A stretch of 64,000 nucleotides of DNA from Albirhodobacter sp048262715. Its GTDB lineage: Bacteria > Pseudomonadota > Alphaproteobacteria > Rhodobacterales > Rhodobacteraceae. The position numbers and the translations under genes are program-made. The stretch's first letter is position 1. Every line of letters begins with the position of its first letter. The stretch is taken from the NCBI GenBank assembly GCA_048262715.1, contig JBLXEV010000003.1, forward strand, positions 186,001 through 250,000, given 5' to 3'. Below are positions 25,626-33,939 of the stretch, piece by piece. A model generated the notes under the pieces. It was not told the origin of the DNA, ran no database searches, and worked only from the letters and a program-made list of their open reading frames with translations.

Positions 25626-26471
25626 TCAGACATCCTCGTCGCGGGTGCGCGGGGAGTGCGCCATGACGGATGCGATCATTGCACCGGGCAGCGCGTCTTG
25701 CGCATAGGTGAATGTGCCCTGCGCGCGCACCTCTTGTGCTGCGCGCATCAAAGCGCCCAAGGCCGCGCGGGCGAAGGATCCGCCGACGCTGATCCGGCGC
25801 ACGCCTGCAGCTTCCAACTCTGCGACGGTATAGCTGGGGCCGCGCAGGCCCATCACCACATTCACCGGCTTATCGACCTCCCGGCAGAGCGTGCGGATCG
25901 CTTCCAGATCGGGCAATCCGGGGGCGTAGAGCACGTCGGCCCCCGCTACGGAAAAGGCTTGCAGGCGTTTGATCGTATCGCCCAGATCGGGACGGCCCCA
26001 GAGGAAGTTCTCGGCCCGCGCGGTGAGCATAAAGGGCTTGCCCCGCGCGGCCTCGGCGCTCGCGCGGGTCCGCTCCACCGCAAGGGCCATATCGAGAATC
26101 GGGGCGTTCGGATCGCCCGTCGCATCCTCGATCGAACCGCCGACCAACCCCGCCTCCACCGCCAAGATAATCGTGCGGGCACAGGCTTCTGGCGCGGTGC
26201 CAAAGCCGTCCTCCAGATCTGCGGAGACCGGAAGATCGCTCGCCTGCACGATCTCTGCGGCGTTTTTGAGAATCTCCTCGCGGCTGAGCGCAGAGGCAGA
26301 ATCGAGTTTGCCTTGCGAGAAGGCGAGGCCCGCGCTGGTGGTGGCGAGGGCCTCAAACCCGAGAGTTGCCAAGAGCTTGGCGGATCCCGCATCCCACGGA
26401 TTGGGGATCACGAAGGCGCGCGGCCCCTCGTGCAGCCTGCGGAAGGTTTGATATTTCTGATGCTGATCCAT
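25626..26471 (-). CDS. Isocitrate lyase/PEP mutase family protein
   Basis: A 281-residue TIM-barrel enzyme of the PEP mutase/2-methylisocitrate lyase superfamily: NPWDAGSAKLLATLGFEALATTS, SADLEDGFG (metal-binding acidic residues), GGSIEDATG, LTARAENFLWG, and GVRRISVGGSFARAA. The KKCGH-type catalytic loop of isocitrate lyases is not present, so the closest members are oxaloacetate decarboxylase- or phosphonopyruvate hydrolase-like proteins of unknown substrate. A role in the methylcitrate cycle is not supported by neighbours. Confidence 0.82.
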   Translation of the reverse strand: MDQHQKYQTFRRLHEGPRAFVIPNPWDAGSAKLLATLGFEALATTSAGLAFSQGKLDSASALSREEILKNAAEIVQASDLPVSADLEDGFGTAPEACARTIILAVEAGLVGGSIEDATGDPNAPILDMALAVERTRASAEAARGKPFMLTARAENFLWGRPDLGDTIKRLQAFSVAGADVLYAPGLPDLEAIRTLCREVDKPVNVVMGLRGPSYTVAELEAAGVRRISVGGSFARAALGALMRAAQEVRAQGTFTYAQDALPGAMIASVMAHSPRTRDEDV

Positions 26472-26609
26472 CTGGCGGCTCCCTCATTTGCGCCTCGCAC
26501 AGTAGGGGCGCGCGGCACCGCATGCAAAGCCGAGGCGCAGTTTTCACGGTATCAGGCGCGGTGCATCTGATCCCTTCCCGCGCGGGCTTGGCGCGTGTAT
26601 AGGCGGGGG

Positions 26610-28001
26610 ATGAGCCAGAATCCTCCCTCCCTCCGCCCTGATCTCGCGCCCAAAGCGCGGTTTGATGAAGTTGCACGCCCTGGTCAGCCGACCATCGGGA
26701 TGGTGTCTTTAGGGTGCCCGAAGGCGCTGGTGGATTCGGAGCGGATCCTGACGCGGCTGCGCGCCGAAGGCTATGCGATCTCGCCCGAATATCAGGGCGC
26801 GGATGCGGTGATCGTGAACACCTGCGGTTTCCTCGATTCGGCCAAGGCGGAGAGCCTTGAGGCGATTGGAGAGGCGCTGGCGGAAAACGGCAAGGTGATC
26901 GTCACCGGCTGCCTTGGCGCTGAGCCCGAATATATCACCGGCGTGCATCCGAAGGTGCTGGCCGTGACCGGACCGCAGCAATATGAGCAGGTTCTGGATG
27001 CTGTGCACGGGGCGGTGCCACCCTCACCCGATCCGTTTATCGATCTGTTGCCCGCGACGGGCGTCAGCCTGACGCCGCGGCATTACAGCTATCTGAAGAT
27101 TTCAGAGGGCTGCAATCACAAGTGCAAATTCTGCATTATCCCCGACATGCGCGGGAAACTGGCGAGCCGCCCTGTGCATGCGGTGCTGCGCGAGGCGGAA
27201 AAGCTGGTGGATGCGGGGGTGCGCGAGCTGCTCGTGATTTCGCAAGATACCTCCGCCTACGGGGTGGATCGCAAGCATGATATCAGCCCGTGGCATGGCC
27301 GCGAGGTGCGCGCGCATATCACCGATTTGGCCCGCGAATTGGGATTGCTGGCCGAGGATCTTTGGGTTCGCCTGCATTATGTCTACCCCTATCCACATGT
27401 CCGCGAGCTGGTGCCGTTGATGGCGGAGGGGCTGATCCTGCCCTATCTCGACATTCCGTTCCAACACGCCCATCCCGATGTGCTCAAGCGGATGGCGCGC
27501 CCTGCTGCGGCGGCCAAGACCCTCGACGAGATCGCCGCATGGCGCGCCGATTGCCCCGAGATCGTTCTGCGCTCGACCTTCATCGTCGGCTATCCCGGCG
27601 AGACCGAGGCGGAATTCCAGACGCTTTTGGATTGGATGGATGAGGCGCAGCTCGACCGCGTCGGCTGCTTCAAATATGAGAACGTCGATGGCGCGCGCTC
27701 CAATGCGCTGCCCGATCACGTGCCTGAAGAGCTCAAGCAAGAGCGCTGGGAACGGTTCATGGAGAAGGCGCAGGAGATTTCCGAGGCCAAACTTCAGGCT
27801 AAGGTCGGCACGATCCAGCAGGTGATTGTCGATGAGGTGGACGAACAAGGCGCAACCTGCCGCACCAAGGCCGATGCGCCGGAGATCGACGGCAACCTGT
27901 TCATCGACGAGGGCTTTGAGGAGCTCCAGCCGGGCGATATGGTGACGGTCGAGGTCGAAGAGGCCTCCGAATACGATCTTTGGGGGCGGATTATCGCCTG
28001 A
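26610..28001 (+). CDS. rimO: Ribosomal protein S12 methylthiotransferase RimO
   Basis: Radical-SAM enzyme adding a methylthio group to a conserved aspartate of S12. 463 residues: N-terminal UPF0004 domain (SLGCPKALVDSERIL, VNTCGFLDSAK, VTGCLGAE with its three cluster cysteines), radical-SAM motif CNHKCKFC, and a C-terminal TRAM domain (GTIQQVIVDEVDEQG to YDLWGRI). CGFLDSA and LGCPKALVDSE distinguish it from MiaB. The ATG at 26610 has GGCGGGG upstream; the GTG at 26595 does not. Confidence 0.96.
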   Translation: MSQNPPSLRPDLAPKARFDEVARPGQPTIGMVSLGCPKALVDSERILTRLRAEGYAISPEYQGADAVIVNTCGFLDSAKAESLEAIGEALAENGKVIVTGCLGAEPEYITGVHPKVLAVTGPQQYEQVLDAVHGAVPPSPDPFIDLLPATGVSLTPRHYSYLKISEGCNHKCKFCIIPDMRGKLASRPVHAVLREAEKLVDAGVRELLVISQDTSAYGVDRKHDISPWHGREVRAHITDLARELGLLAEDLWVRLHYVYPYPHVRELVPLMAEGLILPYLDIPFQHAHPDVLKRMARPAAAAKTLDEIAAWRADCPEIVLRSTFIVGYPGETEAEFQTLLDWMDEAQLDRVGCFKYENVDGARSNALPDHVPEELKQERWERFMEKAQEISEAKLQAKVGTIQQVIVDEVDEQGATCRTKADAPEIDGNLFIDEGFEELQPGDMVTVEVEEASEYDLWGRIIA

Positions 28002-28092
28002 TTTACCAAGCGCCGAAAAACTCCGCGTGATCTCCCTATTCTGTTCACATTTTGCCTTTATCCTAAGGGTGGGCTGAATAGGGAGACGCGCG

Positions 28093-28560
28093 ATGCGGCG
28101 TTTGATGATCATAATTGCGGGGCTGTTGATGCTGGCGGGTGGCGCGCAAGCGGCGAGTTGCCAGATCTCCCCCCAAGCGGCCGCGCAAATGCGCGAGATG
28201 GTCAACCAGCAACGCACGGCAAAAGGTTTGCCAAAACTTTCCACGGATGAGCGCCTGACGCGGGCCGCACAGGCCCACGCGTGCGATATGGCCCGCAAAG
28301 GCTATTTCTCGCATCGCGGCGTGAATGGCTCGACGACAATGTCGCGCGTCAAGAAACTCGGCTACCGTGCCTGCCTCTCGGCGGAGAATATCTCTTATGG
28401 CTGGCCCGATACGGCGCGCGCGATGCAAGATCTCATGCAAAGCTCAGGCCACCGCGCAAATATCCTGCGCAAGCAAGCCCGAGCGATTGGGATTGGGGTT
28501 GTGCCCAAGCAAGGCAAGGCGGGGCCGTGGTATGTGCAAGTCTTCGCCGCGCCCTGTTAA
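28093..28560 (+). CDS. Secreted CAP-domain protein
   Basis: A 155-residue protein with signal peptide at 1-20 (ending GGAQA) and one CAP/SCP domain: MVNQQRTAKGLPKLSTDERLTRAAQAHACDMARKGYFSHRGVNG, ENISYGW, and GHRANILRKQARAIGIGVV. The two histidines and two acidic residues of the CAP cavity are present (HACD, FSHR, SAEN, SGHR). Bacterial CAP proteins are exported, function mostly unknown. It stands alone between rimO and the channel gene. Confidence 0.88.
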   Translation: MRRLMIIIAGLLMLAGGAQAASCQISPQAAAQMREMVNQQRTAKGLPKLSTDERLTRAAQAHACDMARKGYFSHRGVNGSTTMSRVKKLGYRACLSAENISYGWPDTARAMQDLMQSSGHRANILRKQARAIGIGVVPKQGKAGPWYVQVFAAPC

Positions 28561-28574
28561 GGTCGCCTCAGGTC

Positions 28575-29336
28575 TCAGACCATCCCGTCAGTATCGATAT
28601 GCACGAGGTTCCCGCAATGTTTGCAATGCACGGCATCCGCATCGTGCAACTTCAACCCGCATGTCTCGCATTCGTGGCGAATCTTAAGCGGGCGGAACAT
28701 GACCTGTGCGAGCCGCAAGAACAACGTGACCCCGAAAATCATGATCGCGACAGAGAGCATCCGGCCCCATGTTCCATCTAGGGTGATATCACCAAAGCCT
28801 GTCGTCGTGAGCGTTGTCACCGTAAAATAGAGAGCATCGGCGTAGTTCCGAATGTCGGGGTTGGTGCGATATTGCGTGGCGTAGATCAGCCCTGTCATCA
28901 CGAAGAGAAACACGACGAGATTGATGGCGGCGAAAATCACCTCTTCATGGCGGCGGAAGAAGAGGGAATCGCGGCGCAGCCGTGACATGACCTGATAGGT
29001 GTGCAAAAGGCGCAGCGTGCGGAACACGCGCAAAAAGCCCAAACCCTCCCCCGCGACAGGCGCCAGAAACGAGACCATCGCCACGAGATCCGCCAAGGTC
29101 GCGGGGCGAGTCCAGAAGTGCAGCTTGCGCGGAGACAGCGCAAACCGTGCAACGAAATCGCCGACTATCACGAGGCCGATCACCGCATCAATCGCCTCAA
29201 TCGTAAAGCTGCGCGCGATAAACGATGTTCCGATCACGAAAGCGATTGTGGCAAGATCAAAGGCGAGAAGCCCATAGCGGAACCGATGAGCACGCTGCGT
29301 ATCAGATTCGTAGAGCATTCGCAGAAAGGCAGTCAT
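28575..29336 (-). CDS. Voltage-gated potassium channel-like ion transporter with zinc ribbon
   Basis: A 253-residue six-helix channel subunit. S1-S4 at about 20-135, with a charged S4-like stretch RVFRTLRLLHTYQVMSRLRRD; pore loop TVTTLTTTGFGDITLDGTWGR with filter TTGFGD instead of the usual TVGYGD; S6 MLSVAIMIFGVTLFLRLAQVMF. The C-terminus carries a short zinc ribbon, CETCG..HCKHCG, an uncommon cytoplasmic appendage that could sense metal or redox or aid tetramer assembly (inference). Convergent with the CAP gene, 14 bases between stops. Confidence 0.85.
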   Translation of the reverse strand: MTAFLRMLYESDTQRAHRFRYGLLAFDLATIAFVIGTSFIARSFTIEAIDAVIGLVIVGDFVARFALSPRKLHFWTRPATLADLVAMVSFLAPVAGEGLGFLRVFRTLRLLHTYQVMSRLRRDSLFFRRHEEVIFAAINLVVFLFVMTGLIYATQYRTNPDIRNYADALYFTVTTLTTTGFGDITLDGTWGRMLSVAIMIFGVTLFLRLAQVMFRPLKIRHECETCGLKLHDADAVHCKHCGNLVHIDTDGMV

Positions 29337-29460
29337 CGCGCGGCTTTCTCCTTATAGATAGGCTGAGATCTATCGTAGCCCCGCCTGCAGGGAAACCCTA
29401 GCTCGCAGCTGCATCTTGCACATCGCCCTCAAACCGCCCCGAGAGCTTTCGCAACGGGGC

Positions 29461-29489
29461 TTGATTTGTGTCGCGTTTTGCGCCATATA
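29461..29489 (+). promoter_or_regulatory. Candidate sigma-70 promoter of the cold-shock gene
   Basis: TTGATT, 17 bases, then CATATA at about 29461-29489. This leaves a leader of roughly 110 bases before the ATG at 29610, in line with long csp leaders. Assigned by eye only. Confidence 0.35.
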
Positions 29490-29609
29490 GGGTTGGCTAA
29501 CCGCTACATTTCGACGACCTGTCTCCTCTTGGCTTCAGTTTTCGATTTCGACGTGACTGAGCCGGGCTGCTGCAATAGTGCAGGCAGCATATTAAAAGGA
29601 GACTACACG

Positions 29610-29816
29610 ATGGCTAAGGGCACCGTGAAATGGTTCAACACCACTAAAGGTTTTGGTTTTATCGCACCGGAAACCGGCGGCAAAGACATCTTCGTGCACA
29701 TCTCGGCTGTTGAGCGCGCTGGCATCCGCCAACTCAACGACGGCCAAGCCGTGACCTACGATCTCGAAGCAGGCCGTGACGGCCGCGAGTCGGCAACCAA
29801 CCTCGCACTCGCGTAA
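29610..29816 (+). CDS. Cold-shock protein, CspA family
   Basis: A 68-residue nucleic-acid chaperone: MAKGTVKWFNTTKGFGFI (RNP1 KGFGFI) and DIFVHISAVE (RNP2 variant of VFVHFS), one cold-shock domain. Ribosome site AAAAGGAG about eight bases upstream. A long untranslated leader and a strong terminator give a monocistronic unit. The C-terminal half is closest to the short alphaproteobacterial Csp proteins. Confidence 0.95.
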   Translation: MAKGTVKWFNTTKGFGFIAPETGGKDIFVHISAVERAGIRQLNDGQAVTYDLEAGRDGRESATNLALA

Positions 29817-29870
29817 GGTTCGGTCCGGCCCGTAGTGGCTGCCTTCGGGCACCCCGCTTCAGGTTGAACG

Positions 29871-29900
29871 AAAAGGCGGTCCTTCGGGGCCGCCTTTTTT
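29871..29900 (+). terminator. Rho-independent terminator of the cold-shock gene
   Basis: GGCGGTCCTTCGGGGCCGCC (29875-29894) followed by TTTTTT. The same 20 bases recur inverted at 30031-30050. Confidence 0.9.
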
Positions 29901-30023
29901 CATGTCTGACTGGGGCATTGACCCGGTTCCACAAACTGATTGGCCCTGGCGTGTATCGCGTTTGCGTGCAGCCGCCTTTCAGCAGGGCAGCGCCTCGACC
30001 GACACATCCCCTGCACGCCTACG

Positions 30024-30050
30024 AAAAAGAGGCGGCCCCGAAGGACCGCC
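30024..30050 (-). terminator. Rho-independent terminator of the triple-repeat secreted protein
   Basis: GGCGGCCCCGAAGGACCGCC, the exact reverse complement of the cold-shock terminator stem, followed on the minus strand by TCTTTTTCG. Confidence 0.85.
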
Positions 30051-30095
30051 CCAGTTTCAGGGAGTTCGTAGAGACAGATCGCCTAGGCGATCAGA

Positions 30096-30587
30096 TTAGC
30101 TGTCAGCACCACGGCGATCAGCTGCGATCGCGGTCAGTTCGGTCAGCGAATAGTCGTTCGGGTTCAGACGAAGCTGAGCTGCGAGCTGCAGTTTGCCAGC
30201 ATTGTTGGCGTTGGTCGCCGAGGAACCGAAGTTCGGTTTGAAGTTGGTATCGGTCAGGCCATAGCCATCTTCATAACGCTGGGTTTTGATCTGGGTCAGC
30301 TCTGCCAGCGTGTAGTCGTTTGCGTTGACGCCGAGCTGGGCTGCGAGCTGCTCTTTCCCTGCGTTGTTGCCGCCGTTTACGGAGGTGTTCACGAGGCCCG
30401 GTGCGTTTTTGGTCAGGCCGTAGCCGTCTTCTTGGCGGTCAGAGTTGAGTTTGGTCAGCTCTGCGAGGGTGTATTCCGTCGGGCTCACACCGAGTTGAGC
30501 TGCGAGTTGCGCTTGGCCTGCGTTCACCGAAGCAGCGTTTGCTGCACCAGCAAGAAGGATAGCGGCGAGGGTCAAAGTGGTACGCAT
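30096..30587 (-). CDS. Secreted protein with three internal repeats, function unknown
   Basis: A 163-residue exported protein (signal peptide 1-18, ending ANA). The mature part is three copies of a unit of about 40-55 residues: NAGxxQLAAQLGVxxxxY(T/S)LAELT followed by a charged segment with DR or QR; the first two end in EDGYGLT. AGGAG precedes the ATG. Each unit would form two amphipathic helices. I do not recognise a named family; the lone gene has its own strong terminator and likely high expression. The repeats are well conserved in protein and DNA, suggesting internal duplication. Confidence 0.85.
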   Translation of the reverse strand: MRTTLTLAAILLAGAANAASVNAGQAQLAAQLGVSPTEYTLAELTKLNSDRQEDGYGLTKNAPGLVNTSVNGGNNAGKEQLAAQLGVNANDYTLAELTQIKTQRYEDGYGLTDTNFKPNFGSSATNANNAGKLQLAAQLRLNPNDYSLTELTAIAADRRGADS

Positions 30588-31183
30588 GGTAGTCTCCTAA
30601 TGTCTAATTTCTGTGTCAGGCCGTAGCGATTGCCGTTGCGGCTTGTTGATGAGAAGGAGATAGCCCTGTGCGGATCGAGAGGGAATTCACAAAAAATGCC
30701 CCTGCATTGTGCATTCGTGCAGTATTGAAATCTCGCACCCTTTGCGGATGGAGGTAAAATATATAGTAAAATCAAGGGACTGCGGATTTGTCCACAAGTG
30801 ACCAGCGTCCCGAAATTGCGCGGAAAATGGGCAAAATAAAAACTCTTCGATCAGATGTTTGTGAAGGTATGATGACAGTTTCGTGAGGCCGGTAACGGAA
30901 GTGCCACTGCGTCTCGTATATCACTCTTCGGCCTGTTTTCTGTGGCCGGATATAGGCGCGCACCTCCCCACGGTCGCACCGCCGCCCCGCGCGTCCAAAT
31001 CCGAATCACCTTCTCGGGCCGCCCGCATCCGACCACATCATCCCCACCGCCAAGCGCGCTCAGCACAAACAGCATCAATCGGATCGCGCCACAGCAGCGC
31101 TTGTGCCTCCCTAGCCCCTTCCCTCTCAGGGCCATTTCCCCTACATAGGCGCCAACATTCCCTTCCCTGCATGAGGTATCCCC
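30588..31183. other. Long intergenic region, AT-richer than its surroundings
   Basis: 596 bases between the triple-repeat gene and ettA. The part from about 30640 to 30900 is clearly AT-richer than the rest of the window and must hold the promoter of the minus-strand secreted protein. The part from 30950 to 31170 is CT-rich on the plus strand, with no convincing reading frame. I see no RNA gene signature, but an untranslated RNA cannot be excluded. Confidence 0.5.
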
Positions 31184-32839
31184 ATGGCGTCCTATCAGTA
31201 TGTCTACCACATGGATGGTGTCTCGAAGACCTATCCCGGTGGCAAGAAGTGTTTCGAGAACATTAAGCTCAACTTCCTTCCCGGTGTGAAGATCGGTGTT
31301 GTCGGCGTGAACGGCGCGGGGAAATCCACCCTGCTCAAAATCATGGCGGGGATGGACAAGGATTTCCAAGGCGAAGCTTGGGCCGCAAAAGGGGCCAAAG
31401 TCGGCTACCTCGCGCAGGAGCCGCAGTTGGATGACGACAAGACCGTCCGTGAAAACGTGATGCAGGGCGTTGCTGCGAAAACCGCCAAGCTCGAGCGCTA
31501 TAACGAACTCGCGATGAACTACTCGGATGAGACAGCCGACGAGATGGCCCAACTCCAAGACGAGATCGACGCGGAAAACCTGTGGGACATCGACAGCCAA
31601 GTCGATATCGCGCTGGAGGCGCTGCGCTGCCCGCCCGATGATGCCAATGTCGCGAACCTGTCGGGCGGCGAACGCCGCCGCGTCGCGCTGTGCAAGCTGC
31701 TGCTTGAAGCGCCGGACATGCTGCTGCTCGACGAACCGACCAACCACTTGGACGCCGAAACCATCGCTTGGCTGCAACAGCACCTGATCGACTACAAAGG
31801 CACCATCCTGTGCGTCACCCACGACCGCTACTTCCTCGACGACATCACCTCGTGGATCTTGGAGCTCGAGCGCGGCCGCGGCATCCCCTATGAGGGCAAC
31901 TATTCCTCGTGGCTCGAACAAAAAGCCAAGCGCATGGCGCAGGAAGCTCGCGAGGATAAATCCAAGCAAAAAGTCCTCGAGAAAGAACTCGAATGGATCC
32001 GCGCTGGCGCGAAAGCCCGTCAGGCGAAATCCAAGGCGCGGATCTCGGCCTATGAGAAACTGGCTGACGAGGGCGTTAAAGAGCGCGTCGGCAAGGCACA
32101 GATCATCATCCCGAACGGCCCGCGTCTGGGCGGCAAGGTGATCGAGGTTGAGAATCTGAAAAAGCACATGGGCGACAAGCTCCTGATCGAGAACCTCTCG
32201 TTCTCGATCCCGCCGGGCGCGATCATGGGCATCATCGGCCCGAACGGCGCAGGGAAATCCACCCTGTTCAAGATGATCGTCGGCGACGAGAAGCCCGATG
32301 AGGGCACTGTGACGCTGGGCGATACCGTGAAACTGGCCTTCGTGGATCAGTCGCGCGATACTCTGGCCTCCGATGCGAACGTCTGGGAAGAAATCTCGGG
32401 CGGCGCGGAAATGATCGAGCTGGGCGATGCGCAGGTGAACTCGCGCGCCTATTGCGGCGCGTTCAACTTCAAAGGCGCGGATCAACAGAAGAAGGTCGGC
32501 CTGCTCTCGGGCGGGGAACGCAACCGCGTTCACATGGCCAAGCTGTTGAAATCGGGCGGCAACGTGCTGCTCCTCGATGAGCCGACCAACGATCTCGACG
32601 TGGAAACCCTGCAAGCGCTGGAAGCCGCGATTGAAGATTTCGCCGGCTGCGCCGTCATCATCTCGCACGACCGCTTCTTCCTCGACCGTCTGTGCACTCA
32701 CATTCTGGCGTTTGAAGGCGAGGCCCATGTTGAGTTCTTCGAGGGGAACTTCGAGGAATACGAGGCGGATAAAATCCGCCGCCTCGGGATCGACGCGGCC
32801 CAGCCCAAACGTGTGAAGCACAAGAAGTTCACGCGCTGA
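31184..32839 (+). CDS. ettA: Energy-dependent translational throttle protein EttA (ABC-F)
   Basis: Ribosome-associated ABC-F ATPase that gates entry into elongation according to energy charge. 551 residues, no membrane part. Two ABC domains: GVNGAGKST with LSGGERRRVALCKLLL and LLLDEPTNHLD, then GPNGAGKST with LSGGERNRVHMAKLL and LLLDEPTNDLD; the linker EKELEWIRAGAKARQAKSKARISAYEKL and the start MASYQYVYHMDGVSKTYPGG are EttA-specific. It has its own terminator. Confidence 0.96.
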   Translation: MASYQYVYHMDGVSKTYPGGKKCFENIKLNFLPGVKIGVVGVNGAGKSTLLKIMAGMDKDFQGEAWAAKGAKVGYLAQEPQLDDDKTVRENVMQGVAAKTAKLERYNELAMNYSDETADEMAQLQDEIDAENLWDIDSQVDIALEALRCPPDDANVANLSGGERRRVALCKLLLEAPDMLLLDEPTNHLDAETIAWLQQHLIDYKGTILCVTHDRYFLDDITSWILELERGRGIPYEGNYSSWLEQKAKRMAQEAREDKSKQKVLEKELEWIRAGAKARQAKSKARISAYEKLADEGVKERVGKAQIIIPNGPRLGGKVIEVENLKKHMGDKLLIENLSFSIPPGAIMGIIGPNGAGKSTLFKMIVGDEKPDEGTVTLGDTVKLAFVDQSRDTLASDANVWEEISGGAEMIELGDAQVNSRAYCGAFNFKGADQQKKVGLLSGGERNRVHMAKLLKSGGNVLLLDEPTNDLDVETLQALEAAIEDFAGCAVIISHDRFFLDRLCTHILAFEGEAHVEFFEGNFEEYEADKIRRLGIDAAQPKRVKHKKFTR

Positions 32840-32848
32840 TTTAAGAAA

Positions 32849-32877
32849 AGCCCCGCCGATTTGGCGGGGCTTTTTAA
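32849..32877 (+). terminator. Rho-independent terminator of ettA
   Basis: AAGCCCCGCC-GATTT-GGCGGGGCTT with a following T-run (TTTTT). The A-run on the other side may also serve the convergent gene. Confidence 0.9.
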
Positions 32878-32887
32878 CGAGTAGCCC

Positions 32888-33649
32888 TCACGCCTGATCA
32901 AACGCCCCCTCGCGATACATCGCCTTGAGCGGCTTTAGCGCCCCGTCCATATCGGCGTTTTTCAGCAGGGCGTAATCCTCCAACAGCGGCTTTAGGCTCG
33001 CGCCGCGCACCGTCAGCCCGTGCAGGGCGAGGATTGTGGCCTCTGGGTCGGTGATCTGTGCGCGAATCAGGTTTGTGTAGAGGCGCACATCCGTGCTCTC
33101 CGCAATCGCGGCGCTATCCACAAACCGCAGCATATTCACCAGCGTGCGGAAGTAATGCCCCAGATCGGGCTTATACCGCGTGGCGATTTCGGCATAGAGC
33201 ACCAGCGGTTCCGCCTCGTCATCTCGGGCGGACATTTCGCGCAGGATTTCCTCGAACACATCCGCGCCATTGATCACGCGGCCCTCTTCGGTGCGGATAT
33301 CGAGATCCTCGACAAGGTGCACGAACAGCTCCAGCAGCTTGAAGAAGGTGCTTTCGAACATCTGCCGATTGAGGCTCTCCTGCTGGATCTGGGTCAGGCG
33401 CTCTTGCTCCACCTGTATCGCGCGCGAACGCTCCAACTCCTCGCGCGAGATCGCCACCTCAGCACGTTGCAGCATGATTGCATAGGCAACCCCCGCGAAG
33501 GCGAGGCCGGAAAACAGCGCATTGGAGGCGCCGAACATATCGCCAAACGTGCCGCGATCCGCCTGCAACTCGGCAAACCACCAGTTGAGGCAGAGGATCG
33601 CAAGGATCGAGGCCACAAGGAGGCCAAGCGCTACGGGGAAGGATTTCAT
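32888..33649 (-). CDS. putAbiC-type protein (putative phage abortive infection protein)
   Basis: A 253-residue protein with two N-terminal membrane helices (about 5-25 and 40-60), then a long helical region (QRAEVAISREELERSRAIQVEQERLTQIQQESLNRQ) and a soluble domain: MFESTFFKLLELF, LGHYFRTLVNMLRFVDS, YTNLIRAQITDPEATILALHG, LKPLLEDYALLKN. This order of motifs matches the putative phage abortive infection (putAbiC, PF16872) family, some members of which are linked to phage exclusion; the mechanism is unknown. Start at MKSFPVAL (33649). It is a single gene with no toxin partner, methylase or helicase nearby. Confidence 0.72.
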   Translation of the reverse strand: MKSFPVALGLLVASILAILCLNWWFAELQADRGTFGDMFGASNALFSGLAFAGVAYAIMLQRAEVAISREELERSRAIQVEQERLTQIQQESLNRQMFESTFFKLLELFVHLVEDLDIRTEEGRVINGADVFEEILREMSARDDEAEPLVLYAEIATRYKPDLGHYFRTLVNMLRFVDSAAIAESTDVRLYTNLIRAQITDPEATILALHGLTVRGASLKPLLEDYALLKNADMDGALKPLKAMYREGAFDQA

Positions 33650-33801
33650 GACAGGCCCCAATTCATGACAGGCATTCGCCGCACGATGGCAAGGAACAGC
33701 CAAGATTGGAAGAGGCGTGGAACCGAACAGGGGGGTGCGGGGTTGACCCTGTGACAGCGGCGCAATGTCGCACCCTACACAAACCTGCATTGGAGATGGC
33801 T

Positions 33802-33879
33802 ATGAAAGGCATTATCGGCTGGCTCATCGGGATCCCAATCCCGATCATCATTCTTCTCTATCTCTTCGACGTGTTTTAA
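33802..33879 (+). CDS. Tiny hydrophobic membrane peptide (25 aa)
   Basis: ATG at 33802 with GGAG at 33792-33795, six bases away, opens a 25-residue frame beginning MKGIIGWLIGIPIPIII and ending LFDVF: a single transmembrane helix with an IPIPI kink and one N-terminal lysine. I have the impression that near-identical peptides are common in Rhodobacterales, but cannot verify this here. Function unknown. It is divergent from the putAbiC-type gene (152 bases between starts). Confidence 0.6.
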   Translation: MKGIIGWLIGIPIPIIILLYLFDVF

Positions 33880-33939
33880 CCGTTGAGCAGAGGATCACAT
33901 GCGCGGGCCATTCAAAGGCCCGCGCATCCACGTTTCAGA

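Noticed and set aside
29902..30099. 65-codon frame starting MSDWGIDPVPQTDW between the cold-shock gene and its opposite neighbour
   Set aside because: No ribosome site; it starts within the terminator's T-run and reads through the opposite terminator stem.
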